From: Stygiobacter sp. | Lineage (GTDB): Bacteria > Pseudomonadota > Alphaproteobacteria > Rhodospirillales > Magnetospirillaceae | Length of the DNA: 64,000 nt | Direction of reading: 5' to 3' | Assembly: GCA_006218045.1 (NCBI GenBank) | Contig: VBWB01000009.1 | Span: 124,001 to 188,000 of the forward strand | Shown here: positions 26,902 through 36,695 of the stretch, piece after piece | Numbering within the stretch: the stretch's first letter is position 1 | Layout of the letters: every line of letters begins with the position of its first letter | Position numbers and translations under genes: made by a program | The notes under the pieces: generated by a model | What the model was told of the DNA's origin: nothing | The model's database searches: none | What the model saw: the letters and a program-made list of their open reading frames with translations, nothing else

Positions 26902-28515
26902 TCACCCCTCGATCGCTTCCATCTGGAAGGCCGCCGCCATCAGCGCCTTGGTATAAGGGGTTTGCGGATCGGTGAAGATGGACTGGGCCGGGCCGTGTTC
27001 GACCACCCGGCCCTCCTTCATCACCATCACCTGATCGGCCAAAGCCCGCACCACCCGAAGATCATGGCTGATGAACAGATAGGCGATACGGTGGCGGGCC
27101 TGGATGTCGCGCAGCAAATCGACGATCTGGGCTTGGACCGAGACATCCAACGCGCTGGTCGGCTCGTCCAGCACGATCAGCTTGGGTTTCAAGACCAAAG
27201 CGCGGGCGATGGCGATGCGTTGGCGCTGACCGCCGGAAAATTCGTGCGGGAAACGGTCCTGGGTCTCGGGGTCCAGCCCCACTTCACGTAAGGCATCGGC
27301 GATCAGGGCGCGGCGTTCGGCGCCCTTGCGCCCGATATCGTGCACCTCCAGCCCCTCGCCGACGATCTGGCCCACCGACAGCCGGGGCGACAACGAGCCA
27401 TAGGGGTCTTGGAACACCATCTGCATGTGCCGGCGCAGCGGGCGCAGGGCGCCGGGGGCCAGACCGTCCACATCGTGGTCGCCGAAACGGATGGCGCCGG
27501 TGGATCGAATCAGCCGCAACAGCGCCAGCCCCAAGGTGGTCTTGCCCGAGCCCGATTCGCCCACCACCCCCAGGGTGTGGCCTTGGATCAATCGCACGGA
27601 GATGCCGTCCACCGCCTTGATATGGCTGGTGGTGCGGCGGAACAATCCGGTCTTGATGGGGAACCAGACCTTGAGGTCAGCGCATTCCATCACCACCGGC
27701 GCGGCGCCGTCGGCCTTGGGCGGCTGGCCCTTGGGCTCGGCGGCCAGCAGCTTTTGCGTATAGGGGTGGGTGGGGCGGACGAAAATGTCCTCGGTGGTGC
27801 CGGCCTCGACCACCAGTCCCTGATGCATGACGCAGACGCGGTCGGCCATCTTGCGGACGATGCCCAAATCGTGGGTGATGAACAACAGCGCCATGCCCAG
27901 GCGCTTTTGCAAATCCTTCAGCAATTTCAGGATTTGCGCCTGGATGGTCACGTCCAAGGCCGTGGTCGGCTCGTCGGCAATCAATATGTCGGGCTCACCG
28001 GCCAGGGCCATGGCGATCATCACCCGCTGGCGCTGGCCGCCCGACAATTCATGCGGCAGGGCATCAAGGCGGCTTTCGGCATTGGGGATGCCGACCAGAT
28101 GCAGCAATTCCAGCACCCGGTCGCGCTTGACGGTGCCGCGCAGGCCCATATGCAGTTCCAGCACTTCACCCACCTGCTGGGCGATGGAATGCAGCGGGTT
28201 CAAGGACGTCATCGGCTCCTGGAACACCATGGCGACGCGGTGGCCGCGGATGTGGCGCAAGATGGGTTCGGGCGCACCGACGATTTCCTGGCCGTTCAGT
28301 TTGATGCTGCCCGACGGGTGATGGGCGCGCGGATAGGGCAGCAATTGCAGGATGGACAAGGCCGTCACCGACTTGCCCGAGCCCGATTCGCCCACCAGCG
28401 CCAAGGTCTGGCCACGTTCCAGGGTGAAACTCACCCCCTTGACCGCCTCGACCCGGTCAGGACCGTGACCGAAGCTGACGGAAAGAGTGTCGACACGCAG
28501 CAAGACTTCGGTCAT
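26902..28515 (-). CDS. yejF: ABC transporter double ATPase YejF
   Basis: A 537-aa protein with two ABC ATPase domains (about 1-255 and 280-530), each with Walker A (GESGSGKS and GESGSGKT), signature LSGGQRQR or FSGGQRQR, and Walker B (LIADEPTTALD, LIVLDEPTSALD). This fused form energises the YejABEF peptide importer, known in enterobacteria for uptake of microcin C-like and other peptides. It overlaps yejE by 4 bp and is last in the hisN-yejABEF group. Confidence 0.93.
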   Translation of the reverse strand: MTEVLLRVDTLSVSFGHGPDRVEAVKGVSFTLERGQTLALVGESGSGKSVTALSILQLLPYPRAHHPSGSIKLNGQEIVGAPEPILRHIRGHRVAMVFQEPMTSLNPLHSIAQQVGEVLELHMGLRGTVKRDRVLELLHLVGIPNAESRLDALPHELSGGQRQRVMIAMALAGEPDILIADEPTTALDVTIQAQILKLLKDLQKRLGMALLFITHDLGIVRKMADRVCVMHQGLVVEAGTTEDIFVRPTHPYTQKLLAAEPKGQPPKADGAAPVVMECADLKVWFPIKTGLFRRTTSHIKAVDGISVRLIQGHTLGVVGESGSGKTTLGLALLRLIRSTGAIRFGDHDVDGLAPGALRPLRRHMQMVFQDPYGSLSPRLSVGQIVGEGLEVHDIGRKGAERRALIADALREVGLDPETQDRFPHEFSGGQRQRIAIARALVLKPKLIVLDEPTSALDVSVQAQIVDLLRDIQARHRIAYLFISHDLRVVRALADQVMVMKEGRVVEHGPAQSIFTDPQTPYTKALMAAAFQMEAIEG

Positions 28516-29528
28516 GAGGTTTTCCTGGGGTCAAAGGCATCGCGCACCGCTTCGCCGACGAAGATCAGCAGCGACAGCAGCGCCGCCACCACGATGAAAC
28601 CGGTCAGGCCCAGCCAGGGGGCGTGCAGATTGGCTTTGCCCTGGGCCAGCAATTCGCCCAAGGACGGCGAGCCGGGCGGCAGGCCCAAACCAAGGAAGTC
28701 CAGCGCCGTCAGTGACACGATGGAGCCGTTCAGAATGAACGGCATGAAGGTCAGGGTCGCCACCATGGCGTTGGGCAGCACGTGGCGGACCATGACGCGG
28801 GCATCGCTCATGCCCAAGGCCTTGGCGGCGCGGACATAATCGAAATTGCGCCCGCGCAGGAATTCGGCCCGGACCACCCCGACCAGCGAGGTCCAGGAAA
28901 ACAGCACCAGCACCGCCAGCAGCGTCCAGAAACCGGGCGCGATCATCGAGGCGACGATGATCAGGATCAGCAATTGCGGCAGCCCACCCCAGATTTCCAG
29001 GAAACGCTGGCCGACCATGTCGATGCGACCGCCGAAATAACCCTGGACGGCGCCGACGGCGATGCCGATCACCGTGCTGACCAGACTGAGCGCCAGTCCG
29101 AACAGCAAGGACAGCCGCAAACCATAGATCAGCCGGGCCAGCACGTCGCGGCCCTGGTCGTCGGTGCCCAGCCAGTTTTCAGGATCGGGCGGGGCCGGAT
29201 GCGGGCGCACGCGGTCGTAATTGATGGTGCTGTGGTCGAAGCGGATGATTGGCCACAGCGCCCAGCCCTTTTCGGCGATTTTGGCGGCGACATAGGGGTC
29301 GCGGTATTCGGCCCAGGTCTTCAAATCGCCGCCGAAGGCGGTTTCCGGGTAATCGCGGACGATGGGAAAATACCAGCCGTCGTCATAACGGACGACAATG
29401 GGGCGGTCGTTGGCGATCACCTCGGCGGCCAGGGTGAGGACGAAGAGAACCAGGAAAATCCACAGCGACCACCAGCCGCGGCGGTTGCGGCGAAAGGCGT
29501 CGAGGCGGCGTTGGGTCAGCGGGCTCAT
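28512..29528 (-). CDS. yejE: Peptide ABC transporter permease YejE
   Basis: A 338-aa permease of the DppC/OppC family. The N-terminal cytoplasmic tail RRNRRGWWSLWIF leads into a first membrane helix, then a periplasmic insert with the YejE-typical YPETAFGGD and NWLGTDDQGRDVLARL. Five more helices carry the EAA-like loop RAAKALGMSDARVMVRHVLPN that docks on the ATPase. It starts at ATG 29528, two bases after the yejB stop, and pairs with YejB to form the channel. Confidence 0.93.
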   Translation of the reverse strand: MSPLTQRRLDAFRRNRRGWWSLWIFLVLFVLTLAAEVIANDRPIVVRYDDGWYFPIVRDYPETAFGGDLKTWAEYRDPYVAAKIAEKGWALWPIIRFDHSTINYDRVRPHPAPPDPENWLGTDDQGRDVLARLIYGLRLSLLFGLALSLVSTVIGIAVGAVQGYFGGRIDMVGQRFLEIWGGLPQLLILIIVASMIAPGFWTLLAVLVLFSWTSLVGVVRAEFLRGRNFDYVRAAKALGMSDARVMVRHVLPNAMVATLTFMPFILNGSIVSLTALDFLGLGLPPGSPSLGELLAQGKANLHAPWLGLTGFIVVAALLSLLIFVGEAVRDAFDPRKTS

Positions 29529-29530
29529 GC

Positions 29531-30619
29531 TCACACCGGGCGGCTGGAAAAGTCGATGCGCGGATCGACGTAATGATAGGTCAGATCGCTGATCAGGTTC
29601 AGCACCAGCCCCAACAGGCTGAACATGTAAAGGGTGCCGAACATCACCGGATAATCGCGGTTGGTCACCGCCTCGAAGCCCAACAGGCCGATGCCGTCCA
29701 GCGAAAAGATGATCTCGATCAAAATGGAGCCGGCGAACAAGATGCCGACCAGGGCGGATGGAAAGCCGGCGATGACCAGCAGCATGGCGTTCCTGAACAC
29801 ATGGCGGTAGAGCACCTGATTTTCGCTCAATCCCTTGGCCCTGGCGGTGACCACGTATTGCTTGCCGATTTCTTCGAGGAAGGAATTCTTGGTCAGCATG
29901 ACCAGTCCAGCGAAACCACCGATGACCAGGGCAGTGACCGGCAGGGTCAGGTGCCACAGGTAATCCGTGACCTTGCCCCAGGCACCCAACTGGTCGAAAT
30001 CCACCGAGGTCAGGCCGCGCAGCGGGAACCAGTCCAGATAGCGCCCGCCGGCGAAAACGACGATGAGCAGGATGGCGAACAGGAAGCCGGGCACCGCATA
30101 GCCGATGATCACCGCCCACGAGGTGGCGATGTCGAAGCTATTGCCGTCGCGCCGTGCCTTGGCGATGCCCAAGGGGATGGAGACCAGATAGATGATCAAG
30201 GTGCTCCATAGTCCCAGCGACACCGAAACCGGCATTTTCTCGAGGATCAGATCGATCACCGAGACGTCGCGGTAAAAGCTTTTGCCGAAATCGAAGCGCA
30301 GGTAATTGCCGACCATGCCGATGAAGCGTTCATGCGCCGGCTTGTCGAAACCGAACTGCTTTTCGATCTCGGCAATGAATTTGGGGTCCAGCCCCTGGGC
30401 GCCGCGATAGGCGCCGCTTTGGCCGCGCGGCGCCTGCACCTCGCCGGCCCCGGCACCGCTGATGCGCTGGGTGGTGCTGGCCGCCTGGCCCTCGATGCGG
30501 GCGATCATCTGTTCCACCGGCCCGCCCGGGGCCATCTGGGCGATGACGAAATTGATCAACATGATGCCCAGCAAGGTCAGCGGCATCAGCAGCAGGCGGC
30601 GCAGCGCATAGGCCAGCAT
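29531..30619 (-). CDS. yejB: Peptide ABC transporter permease YejB
   Basis: A 362-aa permease of the DppB/OppB family. [20 protein letters not shown] is the first helix, followed by a long periplasmic loop (about 30-130) of the YejB type, five further helices and the coupling loop [20 protein letters not shown]. Start 30619 is chosen from the conserved first helix; the frame open to 30763 overlaps yejA. It lies two bases after the yejA stop. Confidence 0.93.
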   Translation of the reverse strand: MLAYALRRLLLMPLTLLGIMLINFVIAQMAPGGPVEQMIARIEGQAASTTQRISGAGAGEVQAPRGQSGAYRGAQGLDPKFIAEIEKQFGFDKPAHERFIGMVGNYLRFDFGKSFYRDVSVIDLILEKMPVSVSLGLWSTLIIYLVSIPLGIAKARRDGNSFDIATSWAVIIGYAVPGFLFAILLIVVFAGGRYLDWFPLRGLTSVDFDQLGAWGKVTDYLWHLTLPVTALVIGGFAGLVMLTKNSFLEEIGKQYVVTARAKGLSENQVLYRHVFRNAMLLVIAGFPSALVGILFAGSILIEIIFSLDGIGLLGFEAVTNRDYPVMFGTLYMFSLLGLVLNLISDLTYHYVDPRIDFSSRPV

Positions 30620-30621
30620 GG

Positions 30622-32508
30622 TTATTTCCCCCCGGCGTTCTTGGCCCACAGGGCGTGCATCTGCCAACCCTGCATGGGCACGGTGTCGGGCTGGCCGAAC
30701 TTGTCCCACAAGGCGACGCGAATGACCGGTGAATGCCATTGCGGGATGACGTACCAGTTCCACAGCAACACCCGGTCGAGCGCGCGGGTGGCGGCGACCA
30801 ATTCACGCCGACCGGGGGCGGCGATGATCTTGTCGATCAGGGTGTCTATGGCCTTATTGCGGATGCCGCCGACATTGCGGCTGCCCGGCTGCTCCGCCGC
30901 CTCGCTGCTCCAATACATGGATTGCTCGTTGCCCGGCGACAGCGACTGGCCCCAGACCATGACGATCATGTCGAAATCGAAGTCGCGCACCCGGTTGACG
31001 TATTGGGTGGGGTCGACGGTGCGGACGCTGGCGTCGATGCCCAGGCGCTTCAGGTTGCGGGCAAACGGCAGGGTGATGCGCTCGAAGGCGGGGGAATTGA
31101 GCAGAATCTCGAAGCGGAACGGCTGACCGCCGGCATCCACCAGCTTGCCGTCGATCACCTGCCAGCCGGCCTGCTCCAGCAGCGCCACCGCCCGGCGCAG
31201 ATTGGGGCGGATGCCCAGATCCGGGTCGGTGGGCGGGCTTTTATATTCCTGGCTGAACACTTGCGGCGGCAATTGGGCCCGCAAGGGTTCCAGCAAAGCC
31301 ATTTCGTCGGCCCCAGGCAGGCCCTTGGCCGCCAGTTCGGAATTGTCGAAATAGGAATTGGTCCGGGCGTATTGACCATAGAACAGGTTGCGGTTGGCCC
31401 ATTCAAAATCGAAGGCCTGGGCCAGGGCTTCCCGCACGCGGACGTCACCGAACAAAGGCCGGCGCAGGTTGAAGGCATAGCCCTGCATGCCCGAGGGCAG
31501 GGCATGGCGGAACTCGCGCAGCACCGCCTTGCCGGTCTTGACCGCGTCCCAGTCGCTGTAGCCGGTGGCCCATTTCTTCGATTCGTTTTCCAGGCGCAGA
31601 TCGTATTCGCCCGCCTTCAATGCCTCGAGGGCGACGGTGGCGTCGCGATAGACGTCATAGCGGATGCGGTCGAAATTATAGCGGCCCTTCTGCGTCGGCA
31701 TGTCCTTGGCCCAATAATCGGCCACCCGCTCATAGGTGATGAAGCGCCCGGGCTCGAACTTGCCGACACGGTAGGGGCCGCTGCCCAAGGGCGGCACCAG
31801 CGTTGTCTCGTCGAAGGTCTTACCCTGCCAGTAATGCTTGGGCAGGATGGGCAATTGCCCCAGGATCAGCGGCAATTCGCGGTTGTCGCCGGGCTTGAAG
31901 CTGAATTTGACCCGGCGCTCGCCCAGCTTTTCCATCTTGTCCACGCCGGCATAGTAAAAGCGGTAATGGGGGGCGCCCTTGGTCCGCAAGGTCTCGAGCG
32001 AGAAAATCACGTCGTCGGCGGTGATCGGTTGGCCGTCGTGCCAACGCGCCTGCGGACGCAAGGAAAAGATCACCCACGAGCGGTCGGGCGGGGTTTCCAC
32101 CGTCTCGGCGATCAGGCCGTATTCGGAAAACGCCTCGTCGGCGGCGGAGTCCATCAAGGTGTCGAAGGGCAGAGCGGCCCCGTCAGGGGGCTGGCCCTTG
32201 GTGATGAAGGGATTGAGCGAATCGAACGGCCCCTGATCGGCCAGCCGCAACTCGCCGCCCTTGGGGGCGTTGGGATTGACGTAGTCGAAATGGGTGAAAT
32301 TACCGGGGTATTTCAGCGTGCCATGCATGGCCAGGCCGTGCTGGGGCTGGGCCTGGGCCGAAGAAAAAAATAAAGAACCACAGAGGCACAGAGACACAGA
32401 GAGAACATACCGGTAGTGACGCAGGTGCCCGCAATCCGGCACGGACTCTCTGTGTCTTTGTGCCTCTGTGGTTTTATTTTTGCGGGTCGGGAATAGAGAC
32501 ATCCTCAT
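30622..32508 (-). CDS. yejA: Periplasmic peptide-binding protein YejA
   Basis: A 628-aa solute-binding protein of family 5 that captures peptides for YejBEF ([20 protein letters not shown], then [23 protein letters not shown]). Its ATG overlaps the hisN stop (ATGA) after a GAGGTG site, which fixes the start. The signal peptide is odd: a long polar n-region (about 1-33), then [14 protein letters not shown] and AQA (51-53). Residues about 10-21 and 35-49 are encoded by the two arms of a dispersed palindrome (32363-32481), so the hydrophobic core comes from repeat DNA. The mature protein from about 54 is normal. Confidence 0.93.
   Translation of the reverse strand: MRMSLFPTRKNKTTEAQRHRESVPDCGHLRHYRYVLSVSLCLCGSLFFSSAQAQPQHGLAMHGTLKYPGNFTHFDYVNPNAPKGGELRLADQGPFDSLNPFITKGQPPDGAALPFDTLMDSAADEAFSEYGLIAETVETPPDRSWVIFSLRPQARWHDGQPITADDVIFSLETLRTKGAPHYRFYYAGVDKMEKLGERRVKFSFKPGDNRELPLILGQLPILPKHYWQGKTFDETTLVPPLGSGPYRVGKFEPGRFITYERVADYWAKDMPTQKGRYNFDRIRYDVYRDATVALEALKAGEYDLRLENESKKWATGYSDWDAVKTGKAVLREFRHALPSGMQGYAFNLRRPLFGDVRVREALAQAFDFEWANRNLFYGQYARTNSYFDNSELAAKGLPGADEMALLEPLRAQLPPQVFSQEYKSPPTDPDLGIRPNLRRAVALLEQAGWQVIDGKLVDAGGQPFRFEILLNSPAFERITLPFARNLKRLGIDASVRTVDPTQYVNRVRDFDFDMIVMVWGQSLSPGNEQSMYWSSEAAEQPGSRNVGGIRNKAIDTLIDKIIAAPGRRELVAATRALDRVLLWNWYVIPQWHSPVIRVALWDKFGQPDTVPMQGWQMHALWAKNAGGK
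32363..32481. repeat. Dispersed long palindrome (CACAGAGGCACAGAG type)
   Basis: Left arm 32363-32404 (AAAGAACCACAGAGGCACAG, then AGACACAGAGAG) and right arm 32445-32481 (CTCTCTGTGTCTTTGTGCC, then TCTGTGGTTTTA) are near-perfect inverted copies around a 40-base centre. Arms of this sequence are known to me as an intergenic palindrome common in diverse bacterial genomes, often mistranslated as TEAQRH and LCLCG peptides. Here it sits inside the yejA reading frame. Confidence 0.9.
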
Positions 32509-33281
32509 CCGCGCAGCACCTCAAGCGCCAGCGTGTGCAGACGGGCGTCACCGGCGGCGCAGATGGTGCCGGGCGAGTGGAGGGTGACCGCCGCGCCCTG
32601 CCAGTCGGTGACCGTGCCGCCGGCATTTTCGATCACCGGCACCAGGGCGCAGTAATCATAGGGTTTCAACCCGGCTTCGGCCACCAGATCGACGAAGCCG
32701 GTGGCGATCAGGGCATAGGCATAGCAATCGCAGCCATAGCGCGGCAGCTTGACGCGGGCGGCGAGGCGGTCCCAGCCGGGACGGGTGGCATCGTCGAAAT
32801 ATTCCGGCCCGGTGGTATAGGCGTACGCCTTGGCCAAGGAATCGCAAGGCCGGGTGCGCACCGGGACGCCGTTCAAGGTGGTGGGATGGCCGACACCACC
32901 GATCCAGCGTTCATCGGTGATGGCCTGATCGATCACGCCCAAGATGGGCACGCCGTTCTGGCACAGGGCGATCAGGGTGCCGAAACTGGGCTTGCCGGTG
33001 ATGAAGGCCTTGGTGCCGTCGATGGGGTCGAGCACCCAGACGTATTCGGCGTCGCAATTCTCGCGCCCGTGTTCCTCGCCGAAAATGCCGTGCTCGGGGA
33101 AGTGAGCCTTGATGAGGACGCGCATGGCCGCCTCGGCCTCGCGGTCGGCGATGGTCACCGGGCTGGCATCGGCCTTGTCGTCGACGTCGACGGGGGTACG
33201 GAAATACTGGCGGATCACCGGGCGGGCGGCATCGGCCAGAGCATGGGCCAGGGCGATGAAATGGTCGGGACAGGCGGTCAT
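32505..33281 (-). CDS. hisN: Inositol-monophosphatase-family phosphatase, probable histidinol-phosphatase
   Basis: A 258-aa Mg2+-dependent phosphatase of the IMPase superfamily. The metal-site motifs GEEHG (about 69-73), WVLDPIDGTKAFITG and the C-terminal KPYDYCALVPVIENAGG are intact. The residue pattern fits the HisN branch that dephosphorylates histidinol phosphate in alphaproteobacteria, but inositol or PAP phosphatase activity cannot be excluded. ATG 33281 follows AGGAAA. It is coupled to yejA by ATGA overlap and divergent from kdsB. Confidence 0.88.
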   Translation of the reverse strand: MTACPDHFIALAHALADAARPVIRQYFRTPVDVDDKADASPVTIADREAEAAMRVLIKAHFPEHGIFGEEHGRENCDAEYVWVLDPIDGTKAFITGKPSFGTLIALCQNGVPILGVIDQAITDERWIGGVGHPTTLNGVPVRTRPCDSLAKAYAYTTGPEYFDDATRPGWDRLAARVKLPRYGCDCYAYALIATGFVDLVAEAGLKPYDYCALVPVIENAGGTVTDWQGAAVTLHSPGTICAAGDARLHTLALEVLRG

Positions 33282-33412
33282 GGCGTTTCCTGGTCTGAGT
33301 CCGGCGCTGATTTTGGCCTGAATCAACGGCGAAGGCCAGAGCCCATAAGACGGTTTCCCGCCCGCGCCCACCGTTATATGGTGGGCACAGACCTTTTGCC
33401 GGAGCCGGCCCC

Positions 33413-34159
33413 ATGTCCAGCCTCAACCCCATCGTCATCATCCCCGCCCGCCTGCCCGCCACCCGCCTGCCGGGCAAACCCTTGGCCGACATCCACGGCG
33501 TGCCGATGATCGTGCATGTGTGGCGCCGCGCCGTGGCCGCCGGCATCGGCCCGGTGGTGGTGGCCGCCGGCGATGCCGAAATCGCCGAGGCGGTGATCGC
33601 CCATGGCGGCAGCGCCGTGCTGACCGACCCCGATCATCCGTCGGGGTCCGACCGGGTGTGGGAAGCCTTGGAAACGGTCGACCCCGAGCGCCAGTTCGGC
33701 GCCGTGGTCAATGTGCAAGGCGATCTGCCGACCATCGACCCGGCCATCATCCGCGCCGTGTTCGAGCCGTTGGACCATCCGGGCGTCGACATCTCCACCT
33801 TGGTGGCGGAAATCACCGTCGAGGAGGAACGCACCAATCCCAACGTGGTCAAGGCGGTGGTGGGCTTCGCCGACGAGGCCCGCATCGGTCGTGCGCTTTA
33901 TTTCACCCGCGCCACCGCGCCGTGGGGCGACGGGCCGCATTACCACCATATCGGCCTTTACGGCTATCGCCGCGATGCGCTGCGCCGTTTCGTCGGCCTC
34001 AGGCAGGGGGTGCTGGAAAAGCGCGAGAAGCTGGAACAATTGCGCGCCCTGGAAAACGGCATGCGCATCGACGCGGCCCTGGTTGACACAATTCCCCTGG
34101 GTGTCGATACTCCCGCCGACCTTGACCGCGCCCGAGAAATGCTGAAGCCCGCCCGATGA
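33413..34159 (+). CDS. kdsB: CMP-KDO synthetase
   Basis: A 248-aa cytosolic nucleotidyltransferase that activates KDO with CTP for lipid A/LPS core assembly. The N-terminal nucleotide motif [15 protein letters not shown], the [10 protein letters not shown] block, [11 protein letters not shown] for the metal and [16 protein letters not shown] are all present. Its stop overlaps the pheA start by 4 bp (ATGA). Confidence 0.96.
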   Translation: MSSLNPIVIIPARLPATRLPGKPLADIHGVPMIVHVWRRAVAAGIGPVVVAAGDAEIAEAVIAHGGSAVLTDPDHPSGSDRVWEALETVDPERQFGAVVNVQGDLPTIDPAIIRAVFEPLDHPGVDISTLVAEITVEEERTNPNVVKAVVGFADEARIGRALYFTRATAPWGDGPHYHHIGLYGYRRDALRRFVGLRQGVLEKREKLEQLRALENGMRIDAALVDTIPLGVDTPADLDRAREMLKPAR

Positions 34160-35025
34160 GCAAAGCTCCAGAATCCGCCAATTCCATCGCCTTCCAGGGC
34201 TTGGCCGGCGCCTATTCGCACAAGGCCTGCGTCGCCGCCTATCCGGCCATGGCGCCGCTGCCCTGCCCCACCTTCGAGGATGCCTTCGCCGCCGTGCGCG
34301 AGGGCCGCGCCCGCTATGCCATGATCCCCATCGACAACACCCTGGCCGGGCGGGTGGCGGATGTGCATCACCTGCTGCCCTATTCCGGCCTCAACATCAT
34401 CGGCGAGCATTTCGAGCGCATCAACCACCACCTGCTGGCGCTCAAGGGGGCCAGCCTGGACACCATCAAGACGGTGGAAAGCCATGTCCACGCCCTGGGC
34501 CAGTGCCGCAACCTGATCCGCCAATTGGGGCTGACGGTGATCGTCGGCGCCGACACCGCCGGCGCCGCCAGCGAGCTGGCCAAATCGGGCGATATCACCA
34601 AGGCGGCCATCGCCTCGGAACTGGCGGCCGAGATTTACGGGCTGCAATCGCTCAAGTCCAACATCGAGGACGCCGAGCACAACACCACCCGTTTCGTCGT
34701 CCTTGCCCGCGACCCGGTCGAACCCAATCCCAACCTTTCCAACGTCACCACCTTCGTCTTCCGCGTGCGCAACGTGCCGGCGGCGCTTTATAAGGCGCTG
34801 GGCGGCTTCGCCACCAACGGCGTCAACATCACCAAGCTGGAAAGCTATCTGGTCGGCGGCGGCTTCGTCGCCGCGCAATTCTATGTGGACGTGGAAGGCC
34901 ACCCGGCCCAGCGCAACCTGCGCCTGGCCCTGGAAGAGTTGGAATTCTTCAGCCACGAAGTGCGTATTCTCGGTGTCTATCCGGCCCATCCGGTGCGCGC
35001 CACCTTCAAGGCGCCGGGGGAATAG
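34156..35025 (+). CDS. pheA: Prephenate dehydratase with ACT domain
   Basis: A 289-aa enzyme converting prephenate to phenylpyruvate for phenylalanine synthesis. The catalytic domain (about 10-188) has [30 protein letters not shown] and the hallmark [10 protein letters not shown]. The ACT regulatory domain (about 200-280) contains [17 protein letters not shown], equivalent to the GALV and ESRP phenylalanine-binding regions, the latter diverged. No chorismate mutase is fused. Coupled to kdsB. Confidence 0.96.
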   Translation: MSKAPESANSIAFQGLAGAYSHKACVAAYPAMAPLPCPTFEDAFAAVREGRARYAMIPIDNTLAGRVADVHHLLPYSGLNIIGEHFERINHHLLALKGASLDTIKTVESHVHALGQCRNLIRQLGLTVIVGADTAGAASELAKSGDITKAAIASELAAEIYGLQSLKSNIEDAEHNTTRFVVLARDPVEPNPNLSNVTTFVFRVRNVPAALYKALGGFATNGVNITKLESYLVGGGFVAAQFYVDVEGHPAQRNLRLALEELEFFSHEVRILGVYPAHPVRATFKAPGE

Positions 35026-35037
35026 CCGCCGCGACGG

Positions 35038-35247
35038 CTATGCCGGTTTTGCCCAGGCCCGCAACTGGTCGGCCAGTTCGGATGCCGTCCTTTCATCCAG
35101 ATCGATGATGGTGAAGCGGGCCCGCCCTTCCTTGATGCGCAGGCGCAGCATGCGCAGGCCGCTGTCGTGATCGACCGCACTTAAAGACAAATGCCGGCTC
35201 CACGGCGCCTCGATCTCGGCCAGGGGGGTGATTTTTTCCTCGGACAT
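35038..35247 (-). CDS. Small unknown protein
   Basis: A 69-aa protein with a strong AAGGAG site before ATG 35247. It is compact, charged, without cysteine or signal; a strand-rich middle (LRMLRLRIKEGRARFTIIDL) is followed by an acidic helix. No family is recognised. It converges on pheA with a 12-bp gap. Confidence 0.68.
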   Translation of the reverse strand: MSEEKITPLAEIEAPWSRHLSLSAVDHDSGLRMLRLRIKEGRARFTIIDLDERTASELADQLRAWAKPA

Positions 35248-35302
35248 TGTTGTCTCCTTAAGAGCGCCGCGCCTTAAATGCGCCGCATCCATTCTGTCAA
35301 TC

Positions 35303-35366
35303 GTCATTCCCGCGCAGGCGGGAATCCAGCGAACCGTGTCGGCATAAGCGGGGGCGCGGGTATGAC
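35303..35366. repeat. ATTCCCGC/GCGGGAAT palindromic repeat
   Basis: A perfect hairpin ATTCCCGC-GCAG-GCGGGAAT (35306-35325) lies inside a looser outer pairing of GTCATTCCCGCGC with GCGCGGGTATGAC near 35352-35365. Sequences of this type are scattered palindromes in many proteobacteria. It sits in the intergenic gap between the small gene at 35.2 kb and the dioxygenase end, and could also act as a terminator for the latter. Confidence 0.7.
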
Positions 35367-35411
35367 GGCGTCGATGGAGGATGCGTCGGATTAAAGGCTC
35401 GGCGCATTACT

Positions 35412-36281
35412 CTAAACGCCGATGATGGCGTCGTGATAGCGGGCACGGTACAGCAAACGCGGGCGGGCGGGGTCGTCGGTGAAGCGCTCCCGCGTGTGCA
35501 GCACATTATTGCACAGCAATCCCCAGCCCGGCTGCAACAGGCCGGTGAACACATCGCTGCTGCTTTCCAGCAGGTCGCGGATGACCTGGGCGGCGGCGGC
35601 GGTCTCGGGGTGCCACTCGATCGACCGGGTCCGCGCCGTATAGCGCAGGCCCAGCCGTCCATTCTCGACAAAGAACACGGGCCCGGTCATGGCCGGACGC
35701 GTCATGCCCTCGTCCTCGTTGCCGGGAATGGTCATGGCGTCAGGGCGCATCAGCGCCGCGATCAGCGCCGGGTCACGCTCGCGCAGCGCGATATACAAAA
35801 GCTCGGGGTCCATCAGCCGGTTTTCGCCCCCCGTCGCCGCCGGGCGAACACAATGCAGGATCAGACCGCGCACCCGCGATTGCGGCGGGTTGTAATAGCC
35901 GTCGGTGTGCCAGGCGATGGGCCGTTCGGTGTAGGGGATATAGCGGCTGCGCGGCCCGTCGGCGGCCACCGCCAAGGGCGTGATGCCGTCGTCATCGGCC
36001 AGATGGTTGCAATCGAGCGACACCAGCCCGAAGGCGCGGCCCAAGGCGGCCAGCGCTGACTTGTCGTCGCGCCCGGCAACCGGTTTGGTTTCGGCATAAA
36101 TCACCATGTTGGCGCGGCGCAGGCACGCGCCCAGGCCAGCGTGTTCGGCGGCTCCCAGCGCGGCGATATCGCCCACCTCGACCACCAGATCGCTCAGCGT
36201 TTTTGGCTTGTCCGTCAGTTTCCGGTCACGCCAGCGGCCATAGGCGGAAGCATCGTCGAGAGCGAAGGGGGGGGCGCTCAT
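35412..36281 (-). CDS. TauD/TfdA-family Fe(II)/2-oxoglutarate dioxygenase-like protein
   Basis: A 289-aa protein with the iron-binding triad of the TauD fold: H125-x-D127 (WHTDGYYNPP) and distal H262 (LLCNNVLHTRERF), plus the 2-oxoglutarate arginine near R275-R279. Members oxidise sulfonates or other small acids; the substrate here is unknown. It lies divergently 414 bp upstream of dsrA, so a link with sulfur metabolism is possible. Start 36281 overlaps the stop of a small AT-rich reading frame (ATGA). Confidence 0.85.
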   Translation of the reverse strand: MSAPPFALDDASAYGRWRDRKLTDKPKTLSDLVVEVGDIAALGAAEHAGLGACLRRANMVIYAETKPVAGRDDKSALAALGRAFGLVSLDCNHLADDDGITPLAVAADGPRSRYIPYTERPIAWHTDGYYNPPQSRVRGLILHCVRPAATGGENRLMDPELLYIALRERDPALIAALMRPDAMTIPGNEDEGMTRPAMTGPVFFVENGRLGLRYTARTRSIEWHPETAAAAQVIRDLLESSSDVFTGLLQPGWGLLCNNVLHTRERFTDDPARPRLLYRARYHDAIIGV

Positions 36282-36454
36282 GCCTTTTCTCGCATCGCAC
36301 AATACTCCTCGCTGATGCAGCAAATAACGGGATTCCAGCGGCTTACCCAATGAGACAATTTGCGAATCATACGCATTGAAAACTCCCGCCGACGTTTTTC
36401 AATTTTGCTAAAAGAATCTCTTGGATCAAACAAGTCCATAATATTATGATCCAT
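36278..36454 (-). CDS. Possible 58-aa Cys-containing leader protein
   Basis: A short frame starting ATG 36454 (MDHNIMDLFDPRDSFSKIEK) and ending ATGA-overlapped with the dioxygenase start. Basic middle, C-terminal CCISEEYC. The DNA is much more AT-rich than its surroundings and no ribosome site is seen, so it may be non-coding or recently acquired. No family is recognised. Confidence 0.3.
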   Translation of the reverse strand: MDHNIMDLFDPRDSFSKIEKRRREFSMRMIRKLSHWVSRWNPVICCISEEYCAMREKA

Positions 36455-36695
36455 TAATGTAACAAGGGCGAATGGTTCGCCGCCACCATGATGGGCGGGT
36501 TGGAACCGATAAAAAAACGCCCAACAGGGATGGCTCCAAGGCAGGCGAAAAGCTTCCTGGATGCAAAGTGAGAAGAGAGGGAACCACGCTCGTGCCGGCA
36601 GCAAGGCCGCGCGGGTGGCGTAGGGGGATGCGTGCGCCCGGCGAAGAGCGCTGGACGCGGCCCTTCAATAATGACGGTCAGGGAGATCAAGGACG
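36282..36695. promoter_or_regulatory. AT-rich divergent region upstream of dsrA
   Basis: 414 bp separate the dioxygenase from dsrA. The part at about 36300-36465 is AT-rich with two inverted repeats: TGGATCA (36422) with TGATCCA (36447), and GGCGAA-TGG-TTCGCC (36467-36481). The dsr promoter and operator most likely lie here. A CAGGGAGATCAAGGA ribosome region precedes dsrA. No promoter could be assigned with confidence. Confidence 0.45.

Noticed and set aside
35038-36281. Mobile element boundary suggested by palindromes and AT-rich DNA near 35.3 and 36.4 kb
   Set aside because: No transposase, integrase, target duplication or paired terminal repeats were found.
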